Assembly: GCF_019059575.1 (NCBI RefSeq)
Contig: NW_024882908.1
Location: 1-64,000 of the forward strand
Length of the DNA: 64,000 nucleotides
DNA from: Amphibalanus amphitrite
Taxonomy: Eukaryota > Arthropoda > Thecostraca > Balanomorpha > Balanidae
Direction of reading: 5' to 3'
Shown here: positions 11,735-24,695 of the stretch, in pieces
Position numbering within the stretch: the stretch's first letter is position 1
How the letters are laid out: each line of letters opens with the position of its first letter
The notes under the pieces: model-generated
Databases searched by the model: none
Told to the model about the DNA's origin: nothing
What the model saw: the letters and a program-made list of their open reading frames with translations, nothing else
Made by a program: the position numbers and the translations under genes

Positions 11735-14169
11735 GGATGATTGGATTCATCTTTCAGCAGGAGTAACCATATCTAAATATTAATCTAAATGATGGAAAAG
11801 TAGCTAAATAAGATATGATAATTTCCTATCATGTATTTATGTGTGTCCTTTAGCAAATTCATGAAACTGGGCCGCTTTAGAGTTACGACGGACAGCCAAC
11901 ACATCCACTTTTCATTTTCCTACAGCATGATGGATAAACAAGTTAACTTATTCTAATTACAATTTAACACAACAGCATAGATTTGGGGGTAAGATCTTAA
12001 TTAAACCTGAACTTCTGAGGTCCTATAACAGGTCATAAGTAAAAGCCAAGACCTAATGTCATTGGGTATTGGCTTAACACCTGTTTGCCTCATTTAGCTA
12101 TTTAAACATTATGCACATACACAAAGATGATGCCAAGAGCAATCGCAAGGGTAGCTGCATGAAAAATTAAATCATCTGTACTCACTATCCATAAAAGCGA
12201 AGAAAATGGCCATAATGATAAGCCAGGCAGATTATCCAATGCTCTGTGGCGTGAAGGGAAATCAAAACAAACCAATTACGACCTCGCCCACGGGCATTCG
12301 ACGGCTCTCACCCACACAGCTGCTTCGCGTTGATGCTAAAAATAGAGTAGAAAGTAAAAACAACCCACCTTTTCGGTCCTAAATGGTTAAAAAGAATGTA
12401 GTCTTCAACTCAAACTTGGGATTTATATGCAAAGTGAATAGCAGACGACAGGACAAATCGGGCGAATGCAGCGCGTTTTCAGGCCTTCGCAAGGTCACGA
12501 GAAGTCAAGACAGAGGCACCTCTCGGCAGAAAAAGTTACTAACTGGTGAAAAGATGACGCCCCAGTAGCTCCATGCTCCAGCCGGGTTCCAGTTCAGATG
12601 ATTCAGCGATGACCGAGGGAAGGTCACTACGGTCATGCAAACGACCGTCCTGCACGAAGGTCGCTCTGTCTTTCCTGGCCTAAGCTTTTGCCAAATTGTC
12701 AGGGAACTCAGATTTGTTTTTCAATAGAAAACACAATTCTAAAGAATAGTGTTTTAACTATTGACAACAAACCTTCGGTTACTCACGAACTAGTGGTTTC
12801 TGATTGAATACAGACGACTGTGTTGTTTCGAAATTAAAATAAAATTGACAGCAAGGCGCATGGTGTGGAGAACGACGATGTAATTTCGCTTTTGTTTTGT
12901 TTTGTTGGGTTAGGCCCTTTCGGTCCAATAAGACCATTTCAGAGCCGGAGGATGATAGGATATAGGGGGAGACATTGGTCTGGGCAGGCACCCTAGTGAG
13001 TCGCCGGGGCTGAGCCCGTCCAGAGGACAGGCCACCCAGCCCCAAGGCACTCACTGCACCCGGCTACGGGGTGCGCTCCCTCGGGAGCAGCGGTGCCGCT
13101 CCAAGGGAGCAGCCCACATGAGATAAAGTTGCCTGTCCAGCCCAGAGGGAGGTTGCGGCGTGGAGGAGAAGGATTTCAGTATCCTGAGGATAGAAGCACG
13201 GAACGGTGATGCAATTTCGCGCAAGTTTGGTAGGCACTTTGATTTATCATTGGATCTTTGTTTCTAGTGTTACCTATCTTGCATATTGGACAACTGCAAG
13301 ACAGATCGAGAATCGTCAATTAATCGGTAAATCAAATAATCGTCTTCCCATATTCATTGTATTCTACCTGGCACCTGCCTGTGAATGTTTTCACTCTCCA
13401 CTTCCTCAACAGGATGTCATCGCCGCAAGGTACCTAGAAATTCGGTTTTACCAGGCCTTGGTAAGTATCAGCGATGCTTCCTATGCCGTTTATTGCCTAC
13501 ATGTGGCCATGTCTTGTACACAGCCGTCGCCTTTTTGACGACAGCGACCACCCCCGTCCGTCATCGCTCCGCCCCGTGACAAGCAATAAACGGGAGCAGC
13601 AACAGTGAGCGACCTGCACTACGTGTCAGAAATTGGCAGTAAATCGAGGAATTCGGTAAAATGAAAAGGGGTAGTCATTCAGAAAAGGACGAGTTAACAA
13701 TTGTTTACCTATATTGCAATGGCACTTTACAATAGAATGACCGGTGGATGTCTACCAAATCAAGGCCATCAAAAAGAAGACATGGAAAACAAGTGACGGC
13801 AGACAATTGAGCCGAACAGAGATTTATGTACGCGATTACCGATGATGCCAAGAATGTTCAGACAAAAGTTGCTGGAAAAAAAAAAACATTGGCCACCCGA
13901 GCAGCCATAATTTGAGCTAGCAATAACAAATATGTGACGTCTCCTTCAAAGTCGCTGACAACACACCGCAGCCTCGTGACCAATCCGGCTAATAAACCTT
14001 ATCGATAGCATCCTTTCCACACTTGATTCAAATCTGCAACAAACTAGCCATTAATTCAACAATCTCACTGTAACAGCCAACACACAGTCCAACAACGAAC
14101 ACCGTCGCGCGTCGTTCGTCTCCCAGTCTCTCCCTCCCCTCCCCGCTCTCCCCCACGCCCCACGTTCCA
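11735..14169. other. Intergenic stretch with one SINE-like repeat
   Basis: AT-rich from 11735 to 12880. It then holds the retroposon-like repeat listed separately, followed by mixed sequence. A TTTATT at 13489-13494 (AATAAA on the minus strand) is a possible but distant poly(A) signal for TTC29, whose stop codon is at 14170. No gene was seen. Confidence 0.4.
12885..13010 (-). repeat. SINE-like dispersed repeat, copy 1
   Basis: About 105 bp here matches the complement of 52590-52708 closely: TTTTGTTTTGTTGGGTTAGG, then CCCTTTCGGTC, GATGATAGGA and GACATTGGTCTGG in the same order. Read on the minus strand the unit ends in an A-rich CAAAACAAAACAAAAG tail, which suggests a retroposed element. I cannot see an RNA polymerase III promoter, so it may equally be the tail of a LINE. 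Confidence 0.45.
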
Positions 14170-17100
14170 CTACATCCACTTGTTCTGGGCGGCGGGCGCC
14201 TCCTCTGCCTGCACGCCCTGTCTGGCGGCCCTCCACAGCAGCAGGCTCTGCAGCTGCTCCGGCTCGGCGCGGTACACCAGGTCGCTGAAGTCCACCACCA
14301 GACGGCTGGCGCTGCTGATACCGACCATCGCGCTCGCCACGTAACTGTGGTCGTTGATGACGCTCTCGGCCAGTTCCACGTAGTTCCACGCCTGAGAGAA
14401 CTGCCGGAACGCCTGGTCGTTCTTACCCTGGCGTGGACAGAGACGAGGGATGGTTAGATAACTGAGGGAGGACCAACGACATAGGCTCATAAGTCCGGAA
14501 CACTTCAAACGAGAATGGCTGCGAATTTAAGCCGTACAATATTATCAATGCATCACTACAAACTACTGATGTTTCCGCAACTGAACAATCACGAACGAAT
14601 AGCGACCATAACTCATGGAATTCTGACTCGAGTTTCCCTTCCCGTCAGACCCCACAGCACTCATTTCTCCCAAACAAAGCTCTTGCTATCATGACAGCAC
14701 AATCTATTGATTTCTCATTTCGTCAGCGAGAGGCACCGTGGGCGCGGGATGCCTGCGGTTAATAGCCATGATTACGGGTTAGAGGACTGACTGGTTAATA
14801 GGTGCCCTCACCATGGAGAGGTAGATGTGTCCCAGCTCCGAGCTGGCCCGTATAATCTCCTCGTCCAGGTGCTGTCCGCGCGCTATGTGCTCACTGCGCT
14901 TCAGATTGTCCACCGCCAAAGGGAGCTTACCCATCCTGGGGTCAGACAGAGTATAAACGAACAGTAAGTGAGAGCGATAGCTTGCTGTGCTTCGGGAGAG
15001 CAAAACAATCAAGAGTTCTTCCACTAGAACGGCTAATGCTGTACTAAACCGGAAACGTCGCTGATAATGTATACAAAAAAAAAATCCAGAAATACTAAGT
15101 AAATCATTTTTCAGCCAGCAACACGGAAACGCGGATGGTCTTCTGTTCAGACAAGCAGGGTTGCAATCCCAAAACCTAGTAACTAACTGCCTCAAAAGTC
15201 CGTAGAATTCCTGCGTTTCGGCAAGTCACATTTCATGATATCACAATGCGGTCTTAACATCTTATCTCAGCCACCATCCCCTGCCGGCCCCTTACTCACG
15301 CGGCGTGACACTTTGCGATCTTGAAGCAGCCCGTGCAGACTCCCTTGAAGTTGAGCAGTTTGTCCGAGAGCCGCAGGTAGGCCTCGTAGCGGCGCAGCGC
15401 GTTCTGCCAGTTGCCCATCTTCTCCTGGATCTCTCCCAGGTTGTACTGAGCCATCGCCTCGGCCTGCATGTTCTGGGCTGTCGGACGGGAATAAGAAATA
15501 AAATGACGAGGCGACGGGATTTGAGTATTACGACAAGGATAAGATGTCGGTGCTAGTTGATGACTCAAACGGGTCTGATATAGCAGCTGCAGCTGAGTGG
15601 TTTAGTATATCGATTCATTTATCGACAACTAAGAACAATATCACGAAATTAGCCTGAATACATCTGATTAAAGGTATATAAAGTAATGAGTGCGAAAACG
15701 CATTTTATGGGGTTTCAAATCAACGAATATTCAGCGATATAGTGTCATCCGAACCACTTCTAACCAGCCATACCACCCTATCTCGGTCCCGTCTCCCGCC
15801 GGCACTGACCCTGGTTGGCCATGACGGACGCTCTGAGGTAGAGTTTGAAGGCCTTCTCGAGGTCCTCCTTCTCGGCGGCCACCGCCTGGCTGAGGTAGAC
15901 GTCCTGCAGCAGCAGGCACGAGTAGCGGTAGTAGCTGTAGTTGTCCATTGTCTCCCACACCTGTTTGTAGGAGAGCCGGCGGAACTTCTCCAGGTGCGTC
16001 AGCGCAGCGCTGATGTTGTCTGCAGGAGCGCAGATGCGGGATGTTAGGAAGACGATACGTGTCGGGTCTAAGGCGATTGACGGAAAAGATACACCGCCTA
16101 CTGAATTCCGATCATCAGCTATATCGGGGATACAACGGAAAGTAGTTGAAGCTGGACGTCGTTCACAAAAAACACACAATGGAAAACACGACAGCTTACA
16201 AAACAACACCCCGACACGTGTGTGGTTGAAGAAAAACTATCCAGCAACAAAACTGTCAACCCTTACTGTCCATTAATTTCCAGGGAAGATGAGTCATAGA
16301 GACGCACTTACCTTCGAAGAACCACATGATTCCCACGTTGCAGTGAGCCTCGCTCTCCCGCATTTTGCCATCGTCCTCGATTTTCTTGCCGAACTCGAGG
16401 CACTTGTCGAAGAAGTGGTTAGCCAGCCACAGGTCAGGAGGGTCCTTCAGAAAGAAGAAAGCGAGATCGTTGGCCGATCCGTAGGCGGACATGTAGTCGT
16501 CTGAAAGCGTACAATGTTCACTTCACGTACAATTATCAACAAAAACGGGAGGAAACTAACAGTCTTACGACATCGTGGGGCATCCGGCATGAGATACAAA
16601 ACAATGTTTCAAGTTGGTTGCAAGATAAAAAGCGCAAAATTTAGGACAAAAATGGCACACAAGCACACCAAGTCACACCTGAGTACAGTTGAGGGAATGA
16701 TTGAACGCAGGAAATAATGCATGAATGAATGATTGAACCCAGGAAATGATGCATGAATGAATGAATGAATGAATGGATGAATGAATGAATGAATGAATGA
16801 ATGAATGAATGAATGAATGAATGAATGAATGCTGATGAATGTGTGAATGAATAAATTAATGTCGATGAGAGTGGGAATGAATGAATGAATCAATAAACGA
16901 ATGAATCAATGAATGAATGAATCAATGAATGAAAGAATCAATGAAAGAGCGAGTAAATAAATGAATGAATGAATGAATGAATAAATGAATGAAGAGACAA
17001 AGGAATGAATTTCCGCCTTAAAAAAAAAAACAATATTCATGATGGGCATTGGGCAATTTCAACGCTGGTCAAAGGCCACGCAACTCTCTAAAACCCTAGA

Positions 17101-19342
17101 AACCACGCCTAAGCGAAACATCCCCATCCCGTCCTGCGGTCGCACGTCGTCGGACAGACTCCTCCACGTCGACCAGGCACTGTTTGAGTTTCTGCAGCTT
17201 GTGCGGCGTCTCCTCGATCAGCGGTGCCGGCGCCTTGGCGGCCGCCTTCTGCGCCGAGTCGCGCCGCAAAATGTGGTACATCTCCGTGTGCGCGTGGTGG
17301 CAGCCGCGCTCCAGCACGTCGATACAAAAGTTGTGCTTCAGCTGACTACGGTGGCTGGAGGTCGGCAGCGGGCAGAGGCGGCGGTGGTGGTGGCAGGGGA
17401 GAGGAAGAGATGGGTTAGGAGAGGGGCATGATGAGGCGGTCAAGGAAGAGGTAGAATTGAATGAGGTGGAAAAGAGTGAACAAAAGGATTTTTGTGCGAT
17501 ATGGTTAGTGAGTGACATCACAGGTCCTGGGAATCGTTTCATTTTGCGAATATCACATCAGAAAATCACAAGCTGGCCGTACCTTACATCATCATTCCCA
17601 AACCTGTGACTAACCATCTCCCCCACACAGTCCGAGACGTCCCTCCCCCCTCCTCCCTCTATCCTCTTACCAGTGGGCGCTGGCGCGGGCCAGCATCGGC
17701 AGCTGGCACCGCTCGCGCAGGATGCGGTCCTCCAGCTCCTGTTCTGCCGGCATGCGGTGCTTCTTGGTGGAGAACATGCGCTCCATCTCGCGCTGGTTCT
17801 CCGCCAGCTTCTCCGGCTCCCGACGCTGAGAGCTGGTGGGACAGGGGAAAAGTGAGGTAGATCAGCCGCAGGATTATCATCGGACGGGTGATGAGCATTA
17901 TTGGCGCTGTAGAACAGAGCGAGTAGAGAAACCGGGCCAAGCCGCTTTGGCGTTCGCAATCACAAATGGACACGTCCAGCGTTCGATTTAACTTATGCCG
18001 AGTACCAACAAGATTCCGATCACGAGGCAGAGGTTAGGTCAGGATCTAAGCAATAAGCTACGCTTGACACACCGGATCGGAGCATTGGCGATCTGTCCGA
18101 TTCAAACACACCGGAATCTCACAGAAAGGGGTCCTGGACGCTGATCGTTGACCCAATCACGCGGATACTGAGCGAGAGCCCGATCCGAATATAATCCCAT
18201 CTCAAATCTCCGTTCTAATCGTGACGTAGTGGTTATCTTTCACTCATCACCACACACTACTTCAACTGGCTTCCCTTTCCCGGGAACAGGCCCACCTAAT
18301 GACGCTCTCGTCTTCGCCCTCACCTACTACACTCTCCCCAGGTGCACTAGGGCCCAGTATCCCTCTCCCCTCTCGTCCCGCCGCGCTCCGCCGACCTGGT
18401 GATGCGCTGCGGCCGGTCGTCGGCCGCCGAGTGGCGACTGCGGAACACGGGCGGCAGGAAGGAGCGCACCACGCGCCGTTGGCTGCTGATGAAGAGCCGC
18501 GGGTCGCGCTGCCGCAGGTACTGGCTGATGACGCTGCGCTGCTCACAGGCGCCCGGACGCGCGTCCGAGCGCTCGCTCAGGATCGAGGCGCGCGGCTGGG
18601 TGAGGTAGAGCAGCCGCTCACGCAGCTCTTGGCGGCGCTTGTCAGCCAACTACCGATGGACAGGAGTGTCAGTGACGAGTAACAAGCATTGATACTGACA
18701 CATGCTGAGGCATGAGTGGACCAGAACAGGACCAGAGGCCAGTTTTACCAACAGAAATATCGACAGCTGTGGTTATTTCTCGCATAAATAGTTTAACTTG
18801 TGGGAGATGTAAGACCTAAAAGTGGCCACGGCAGATGATTTTCGAAGGCAAGCTTGGCCTCTGGTATAGCCACTGCCAAGTATTTCCTAGAAGCCCTGGT
18901 CAGATCTATTGACACATACTGGTTGGATAGGGAATGTCACAGCTCAAACATCCTTGATTCTGATGAATGAAAAACATGAAGAAACATGGATCAACAAAGT
19001 AACAATGAAAACAACACACAAAAATAGGCAACTCACCCCATATGGGTCATCAGCTGTGTCCTCCCCCTCCTGTTTTTCCTCAACTGCAGTGCTCTCTTTC
19101 TTCCCAATGGCAGCAGACTGCATGGAAGGTGTCTGAATGCTGACACGGTGGGTGCCGGGCTCCTTCTCAGTAGAAGGGTCTTTCATGCTAGAGCTGGTGG
19201 GCTCCTTTGTGGCTGACGGTGCTGGTGCCGGGGCACCAGGTTGGGCTGCAGAGGTGGCAGGCTCAGGGCCCACCTTGCCAGTGGCATTTGTTGAGGGTGT
19301 GACTGTGACCGCTGGTACCATGGCTGCAGACCGGGAACTCAT
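14170..19342 (-). CDS. TTC29: Tetratricopeptide repeat protein 29 (TTC29-like), nine coding exons, complete
   Basis: Minus-strand exons, first to last: 19342-19037, 18649-18396, 17832-17671, 17345-17146, 16500-16312, 16019-15810, 15477-15300, 14935-14812, 14427-14170. Phases agree at all eight junctions and the sum is 1881 bases: 626 residues and a TAG stop. TTC29 is an axonemal protein needed for intraflagellar transport and sperm flagellum motility. Matches to human TTC29 as remembered: HNFCIDVLERGCH (human KNICVDMLRDGYH), LANHFFDKCLEFGKKI (VRNHFYERCFKIAQLI), ESEAHCNVGIMWFFED, LRASVMANQAQNMQAEAMAQ and GKNDQAFRQFSQAW. TPR helices fill roughly residues 300-590. The first ~200 residues are a low-complexity P/S/T-rich head plus a basic segment and are longer than in human (475 aa in all). 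The start ATG lies 14 bases after a good acceptor (TTTGTGTGTGCAG), so a 5' UTR intron is likely. Three donors (GTCAGT, GTGCGA, GTCGGC) are weak. Confidence 0.9.
16690..17005. repeat. Tetranucleotide microsatellite (ATGA)n in a TTC29 intron
   Basis: A near-pure ATGA/GAAT array, most regular at 16755-16830 and broken by short variants up to about 17000. It lies in the intron between the exons at 17146-17345 and 16312-16500. An open frame read through it is spurious. Confidence 0.9.
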
Positions 19343-19354
19343 TGCTTCTGTGAC

Positions 19355-19365
19355 TGCTGCACACA
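19355..19365 (-). other. Probable 3' splice site of a 5' UTR intron of TTC29
   Basis: On the minus strand a pyrimidine/TG-rich run ending in GTGTGTGCAG lies just upstream of CAGTCACAGAAGC and the start ATG at 19342-19340. The noncoding first exon would lie further right, possibly on the far side of the element at 19405-21334. This is inference from the splice consensus only. Confidence 0.4.
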
Positions 19366-19404
19366 CAAAAGTAGCAGGTGAGTGGGACCCCTCCAAATTA
19401 ATAA

Positions 19405-21334
19405 CCCAGCCAGCAATTTTGCTCCGGGCCCAAGCAGGCGCAAGTGCGGATTGCCCGAGATTTTTAGTCAGGCTAAAGTCGGCTAGGGCTTGGGCTAAAG
19501 TTGGCGTATGACACAGAAACGCCGACTAAAGCCCATGCTCTGCCGGAGGTATGCCCGCTCTGCGAGCTCCGGGCAGCCGTAATTTAGCCCTAGTTGAGCG
19601 ACGATTGGCGTTAGCCCGATTTAAGCCCGAGCAGTGAATCCATTTATATAATGGAAATTACTCTGGGCCCGAGCGGGCTGAACTCCGGCAAGCCCACTCT
19701 GTGTGCCCTGTCTATCCCGACTTAAGCCATAGAAGTGAATGGGGTTTATACATTGCAAACTGCTGTGGCTTTGCTCGGGTTCGGCTCGAGTGACGGCTCC
19801 TGTTTTCTCAAGTCTCGACTTGACTTCATCTTGCTTTTGCTTCACACTGGATCAAGTAGCAAGGAGCAGCCAATGCACTTTCAGAAGGTTGTGTGGTTTT
19901 AATGCATATTTAAAATTGCTACGCCCTACGGTCACTCATATGCTCTGTTAACCGGTCATCGAGCATTGCGAAAGGAAAGTAGTGGTTGAGTTTGATTGAA
20001 TGTTTATTTCAAACGACTACAGACACGTCAAATGGAACACAAATACATGAAACAGTGGACTGCAAACTGCAGCAATTATATGGCATGAGTCATGAAAAAG
20101 CGCCATCAAAACTAAAAATCAATCACAAGACCCGCTAGCCTTCCTCCCCGTTCGGCGTTCATAATTCTTGGTTGAACACTTAACTGAAAGCATAAAGTAA
20201 GGACAGCAAGTAATCGCTCATAAGACATAAAGCAATTAGCAAACAATCGTTTATAAAGAACTTCACTCTGGCGAATGGGAGCTTTGGAGGCGTCTGGCTC
20301 CTCCACACACACACACATCTGCAGTAGGTGGTCGGCCAGCTTTCGGCGCAGTTTCCGTATATGTAGGCATACCTACTTAATTATAAGCAGGCAGTTTCCG
20401 CTAAACCACTTGGCGAGGGCGACAGCGGCGTCCACCCGGTCCTGGTTTGTATAACTATTCCATTTTTTGGAACAATTTGCTCGAATGGTACGTACCTGAA
20501 AAAGAGATCAATTGATTTAATTTACATTGCATGTTTGCTTGAAAAATAACTTATTGTTGCATTAATACTGTAACAGCACTTCTCATTGATCCGTATAAAA
20601 TGTTCATTCGAATTTTTCAACGCGGACAGAGAATGAGCGTACTCGGTGATAAATAGATAAATATTTGTGTTTTGTATTTCATTTTCCTGGTTCAGAAGTG
20701 CTGTTATTTCACAAAGATATGCATAAAGGCAGTAGGCACGGAATGCGGCTTTTCTGAGCGAGGGTATAAGTCGCCAGGCTGAACAGCTATTCAGCTTCAT
20801 GTTTGATGGCGTGAAACTCAGTCAAAATAATGACGTTTACATGCGATCAAGCGCACCATTCAATACAATTACCTACCGTAAAACTCCATGCCAGTCCACT
20901 TGATAAGAGCAATGAGCACTATCCCTTCTTCGCGCTGTCACACGCGCCCAAACATCAACCACCAAATGCCCAAACACCGGTGTGTCGTTTCGTCACACAG
21001 CGCGCAGACTGTCACAAACGCTGCACATGATTGGCGCAGAACTGCGCATGCGCGAACAGCCAAACAAGTATGGCTTAACTCCGGCTTTACTCCAGTTAGC
21101 CGAAGGACACAGCCAGCTTGATCAGCCCGCGCTCCGCCCAAGTTAAGCCTGTTTTGGATGCATGGGCAGATGTCGGGCTGAGCTACTGCTATCCGCACGT
21201 GGGCATAGCTGCGGCATGCCCAAGCTCAGCCCTAGTAAAAAATACATTGGTTTTGATCAAAGTGGGCAAACCCAAGCTAAGCCCAAGCTGCCCGACGTTT
21301 GCCACAGTTCAGCCCAAGTGAATTGCTGGCTGGG
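19405..21334. mobile_element. 1.9 kb inverted-repeat element, superfamily unknown
   Basis: The ends are a 14-bp exact inverted repeat, CCCAGCCAGCAATT at 19405-19418 and its complement at 21321-21334. Inside each end is a long stretch of shared GGGCTTAAGC/GCCCGGGC-type vocabulary (19440-19720 and 21060-21310). The middle is AT-richer and has no transposase frame. I found no convincing target-site duplication, so the superfamily is open. It sits directly upstream of the TTC29 start exon and may interrupt the 5' UTR intron or promoter. Confidence 0.55.
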
Positions 21335-23117
21335 AAAGGGAATGCAGCAGATGATAAAGAGAGGCAGAGCAAGATCAAGATAGGGAGATAGCAGGAGAAA
21401 GAAAGGGTGATAGAACTACCACTGTACCTACTAAGCCTTAGCTGTACTCAAAGTATAGTGAAATATGATATTGTAACATTAAATTTGAAACTGATTCAAC
21501 ACTACTTTTACATTGACATTGCTTTCAAGCAACTTGAATTGCTGATGATGGCAAGACCCGGTGTCTATAGTACGGCAGATGTGGCATGAGCGGGAATAGG
21601 CTGTGAGAGCCGGTATCGGTAACCCAACCTGGACTAGATGTCTCACATTTCACAATATAATATGAACTTTTTACCTATAGCAATTAAAGGTGAGGTAACT
21701 GAATGCTGTTGGGGCGGACGTCTCACATTTCAAATATAATCTCAACTTTTAATTACAATTACCATCACACGCAAGAAAACTGAGTGCTGTACGAAAATTG
21801 CCGAAATCTTGTTACCTTAAATTCGAAACTGATTCAGCATTACCAGACCTTCACTTTGCTCGCACGCAACATCGACATCCGAAAACGAGAGTGAGAGCCC
21901 TGGGAGAAACGTCTCTGACTCTCTCAAGTCTCAATATACAGTATTTTCATAAAATTATATGCAAGATAATTGAAGCTGTGCCGGAATAGTATGTCTTGGC
22001 ATCCACAGCACCTATATAAAAACTTAATGCTATGCATATATGCCACATATGACCCGACCCGTCATAATTCACTGCGATCACTGCTTTGTTGACAGTTTTT
22101 GCGTACGGCCTTGGTTTTTGCCTGATGCACTTTAATGCACTTTAGTGATTGAAATTTTCACTTTTGTTTGCGAACAATTCAGTAGGCATGTGAATGGATT
22201 TTTTAAGCTTTTCAAAACAAAATTCTCACATTTCTTACAAAAATATGCACATTTTTAGAAATATTAAAAGCAAGTCTTTATGTTACGTTTTTGAAGCCTG
22301 TTTCTAAAAAGAAGGCGGAATTTCAGTTTTATATCGATGCTGCGTCATAGTCACGCAAGATTATAATGATTTGAAAATATTTCATTTTCAAAATAAGTTA
22401 AATCGCCAATTCCGGGAAAGTAAACATTTGTTGGACTCATTCAACCTGTTTCAAATGTTGAGAGGTGGATAATGTTAGTAAAATCGATAGAAAAATTGAT
22501 GGCGCTGAAGTTCCCGGATGCAACCGAATTCGGCAGTGTTGGTTCGTGTCCGTGTTTATGGTGGCCTGCGCCGCAATTTTTCGTGATAAATGTAATAAGC
22601 GGGATTTATTCGGCTTCCTTTTTTAGCAAGTTATACATCATGAACATCAAAGAACTAGACCTCTACTGAATCTCATGGAAGGTCAGTTCTTTCTGGCCGC
22701 ACCAGCATATGCGAATGGCGCGCCCGTGTTGTGGTCGATGGCGTGTCGTGTCTTCCCGCTTATTTTCAGACAGTTACGCATGTTAGCAGTTAACCTGCAG
22801 TTTTATCACCACATGTCTATATGGTTAGTTGAATTGTAAACAGCCAATATCATACTTATTTCAGCATGCGCCACCTGTCTGTACCTACTCTTACCATTAT
22901 AATTAGGCACAGCACTCACAATTTTGGTGACCTAATTAACATTGGCCATTTTATTTATATACTTCTTTTACAAGCTTTACTTGAATGGTTTAGTGAGTGA
23001 CTCCACATCTGAGTAACTGATGAAGTATGACTACGTTGATACAGAGCGATCACTTCGGCTGCTTAGCAGCTTAGGTAGGTACCTACCCGCACTTTTCACC
23101 CTCAAGAATTACTGGCT
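21335..23117. other. AT-rich intergenic DNA with an imperfect internal duplication
   Basis: Segments around 21475-21545 and 21805-21860 share TTAAATTTGAAACTGATTCA and following sequence, and GTCTCACATTTCA recurs at about 21640 and 21720. This points to an old tandem duplication of some 300 bp. Nothing else was recognised. An open frame at 22472-22669 has no familiar features. Confidence 0.35.
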
Positions 23118-23367
23118 TTGGCCCCTCACACTGGCGGATCCTGGGGGGGGTCCACGGGGTCATGACCCCCCCCAAAAGGTCTGAGAGGGTCATTTGACCC
23201 CCCCCAAAAGCCGAAGACCTAAATGCGCTATAGACGCCGTCTTGCATGCTCAAAATCACCTGTCAAACACTTCTGAGCTAATACCTTTGTTTTTCTGGAT
23301 CGTGTTGCGTGAAAAGGCGTATTGAAGACCAGAATCTTACTCGTTTTTGTCTCAACCGTGCGAGCAC

Positions 23368-23620
23368 CAGGGGATGATCCAGGAAAACTCCAAGGGGATG
23401 GTCATGAATTTAATTCGTGGTGCCCCTACCTATACGCAAAATTAAAAACTCAACGGATTTCGGTCACTTAATTTTGGTGATGTCCTATTTTCATTTTTTA
23501 TTTTGTTTGTTTTATTTTTAGTGCCCCTGGGCCCTGGCAGGTCAAAATCACGTCTGAGGCGAAAGAAATTCACGGGAATCCCAAAAATCACGTCAGGACA
23601 TTCAGGGCCCTCTGACCAGC
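23368..23620. mobile_element. hAT-family segment shared with the element at 59887-60657
   Basis: From the end-like CAGGGGATGATCC this stretch matches the complement of about 60485-60657: GAAAACTCCAAGGGGA, GGTCATGAAT, GTGGTGCCCCTACC, CAACGGATTTCGG and CACTTAATTTTGGTG occur in the same order in both. The two places therefore share one non-autonomous hAT family. In both, the matching segment is followed by a GGCCC-rich minisatellite. Confidence 0.65.
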
Positions 23621-23699
23621 CTGACAGCTAGGGCCCTTCTTACTTCCTGGGGCCTCCAGTGAATAACCGCTAGTGTCTGTGTCTGACCGCTAGGGCCCC

Positions 23700-24210
23700 T
23701 CTGACTCCTCAGTAGGTAGGAGGCCCTCTGTAGAGGAGGTCCTCTGTAGAAAGGAGGCCCTCAGTAGAGAGGAGGCCCCCTGTAGAGAGGAGACCCCTTT
23801 AAAGAGGAGGCCCTCTGTAGAGAGGAGACCTGCTGTAGAGAGAAGGCTCTATGTAGAGAGGAGGCCCTGTGTAGAGAGGAGGCCCTCTGTGGAAAGGAGA
23901 CCGCCTGAATGCAGAAGGCCCTCTGAAGAGTGGAGACCCGCTGTAGAGAAGAGGCCCTCTGAAGAAAGGAGGCCCTCTGTAGAGAAGAGGCCCTCTGAAG
24001 AGAGGAGGCCCTTTGCAGAGATGAGGTCCTCTGGCTCTTTGAAGAGAGGAGGCCCTCTGTAAAGGAGGCCCTCTTAAAGGGAGAGACCCTCAGTAGAGAG
24101 GAAGCCCTCTGTAGAGAGGAGGCCCTGTAGCTTCTGTAGTTAAGAGGCCCTGTGAAAAGAGGAGGCCCGCAGTAGAGATCGGTGGTCCTCTGTAGAGAGG
24201 AGGCCCCCTC
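23700..24210. repeat. Minisatellite, ~18-20 bp unit GAGGCCCTCTGTAGAGAG
   Basis: Roughly 25 degenerate tandem units of an 18-20 bp GC-rich sequence inside the hAT element. The minus-strand open frame through it reads as repeated LQRAS and is an artefact of a stop-free unit. Confidence 0.85.
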
Positions 24211-24214
24211 TGTG

Positions 24215-24695
24215 TTTTGACAAATGTTTTTGCAAATTTTTCGCGGCGCTTCGCGCCGCCGATTTATGTACATACGTACAGGTCAATACGAAATCTTGAC
24301 TGTAATTACATAAACCAACCGTGTCAAATTGAATCAGAATTCATATGTGTGCTGTAAAGGAACTCCGGCTTGTACTGCAATGCTAAAAGGGTGGTAAAAT
24401 TTGTGTTTTGGAGCTGTGTTTCGACACATTCTTTTGCAAATTTTCTCGGCGCTTCGCGCCGCCGATTTATACACCAATCAATAAGAGAGAAATAACAGTG
24501 ACTGTAATAACACCAACCGTGTCAAATTGAATCGGAATTCATATGTGTACTGTGAAGGAACTCCGGCTTGTACTAGCATGCTAAAAAGGTTGTAATATTT
24601 GTGTTTTAGAGCTGTGTTTTGACAACTTTTTTTTGCAAATTTTTGCGGCGCTTCGCGCCGCCGATTCATACACAGGTCAATAAGAGAGATCGTGA
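24215..24695. repeat. Tandem repeat, ~185 bp unit, about 2.4 copies
   Basis: Units begin with TGTGTTTTGACA..TTTTTGCAAATTTT, then the hairpin CGGCGCTTCGCGCCG, then CGTGTCAAATTGAATC and GGAACTCCGGCTTGTACT. Copies start near 24211, 24411 and 24605. The hairpin resembles, but is not identical to, the one near the ends of family A elements. Confidence 0.8.

Noticed and set aside
23761-24273. 170-codon minus-strand frame rich in LQRASS
   Set aside because: Translation of a minisatellite.
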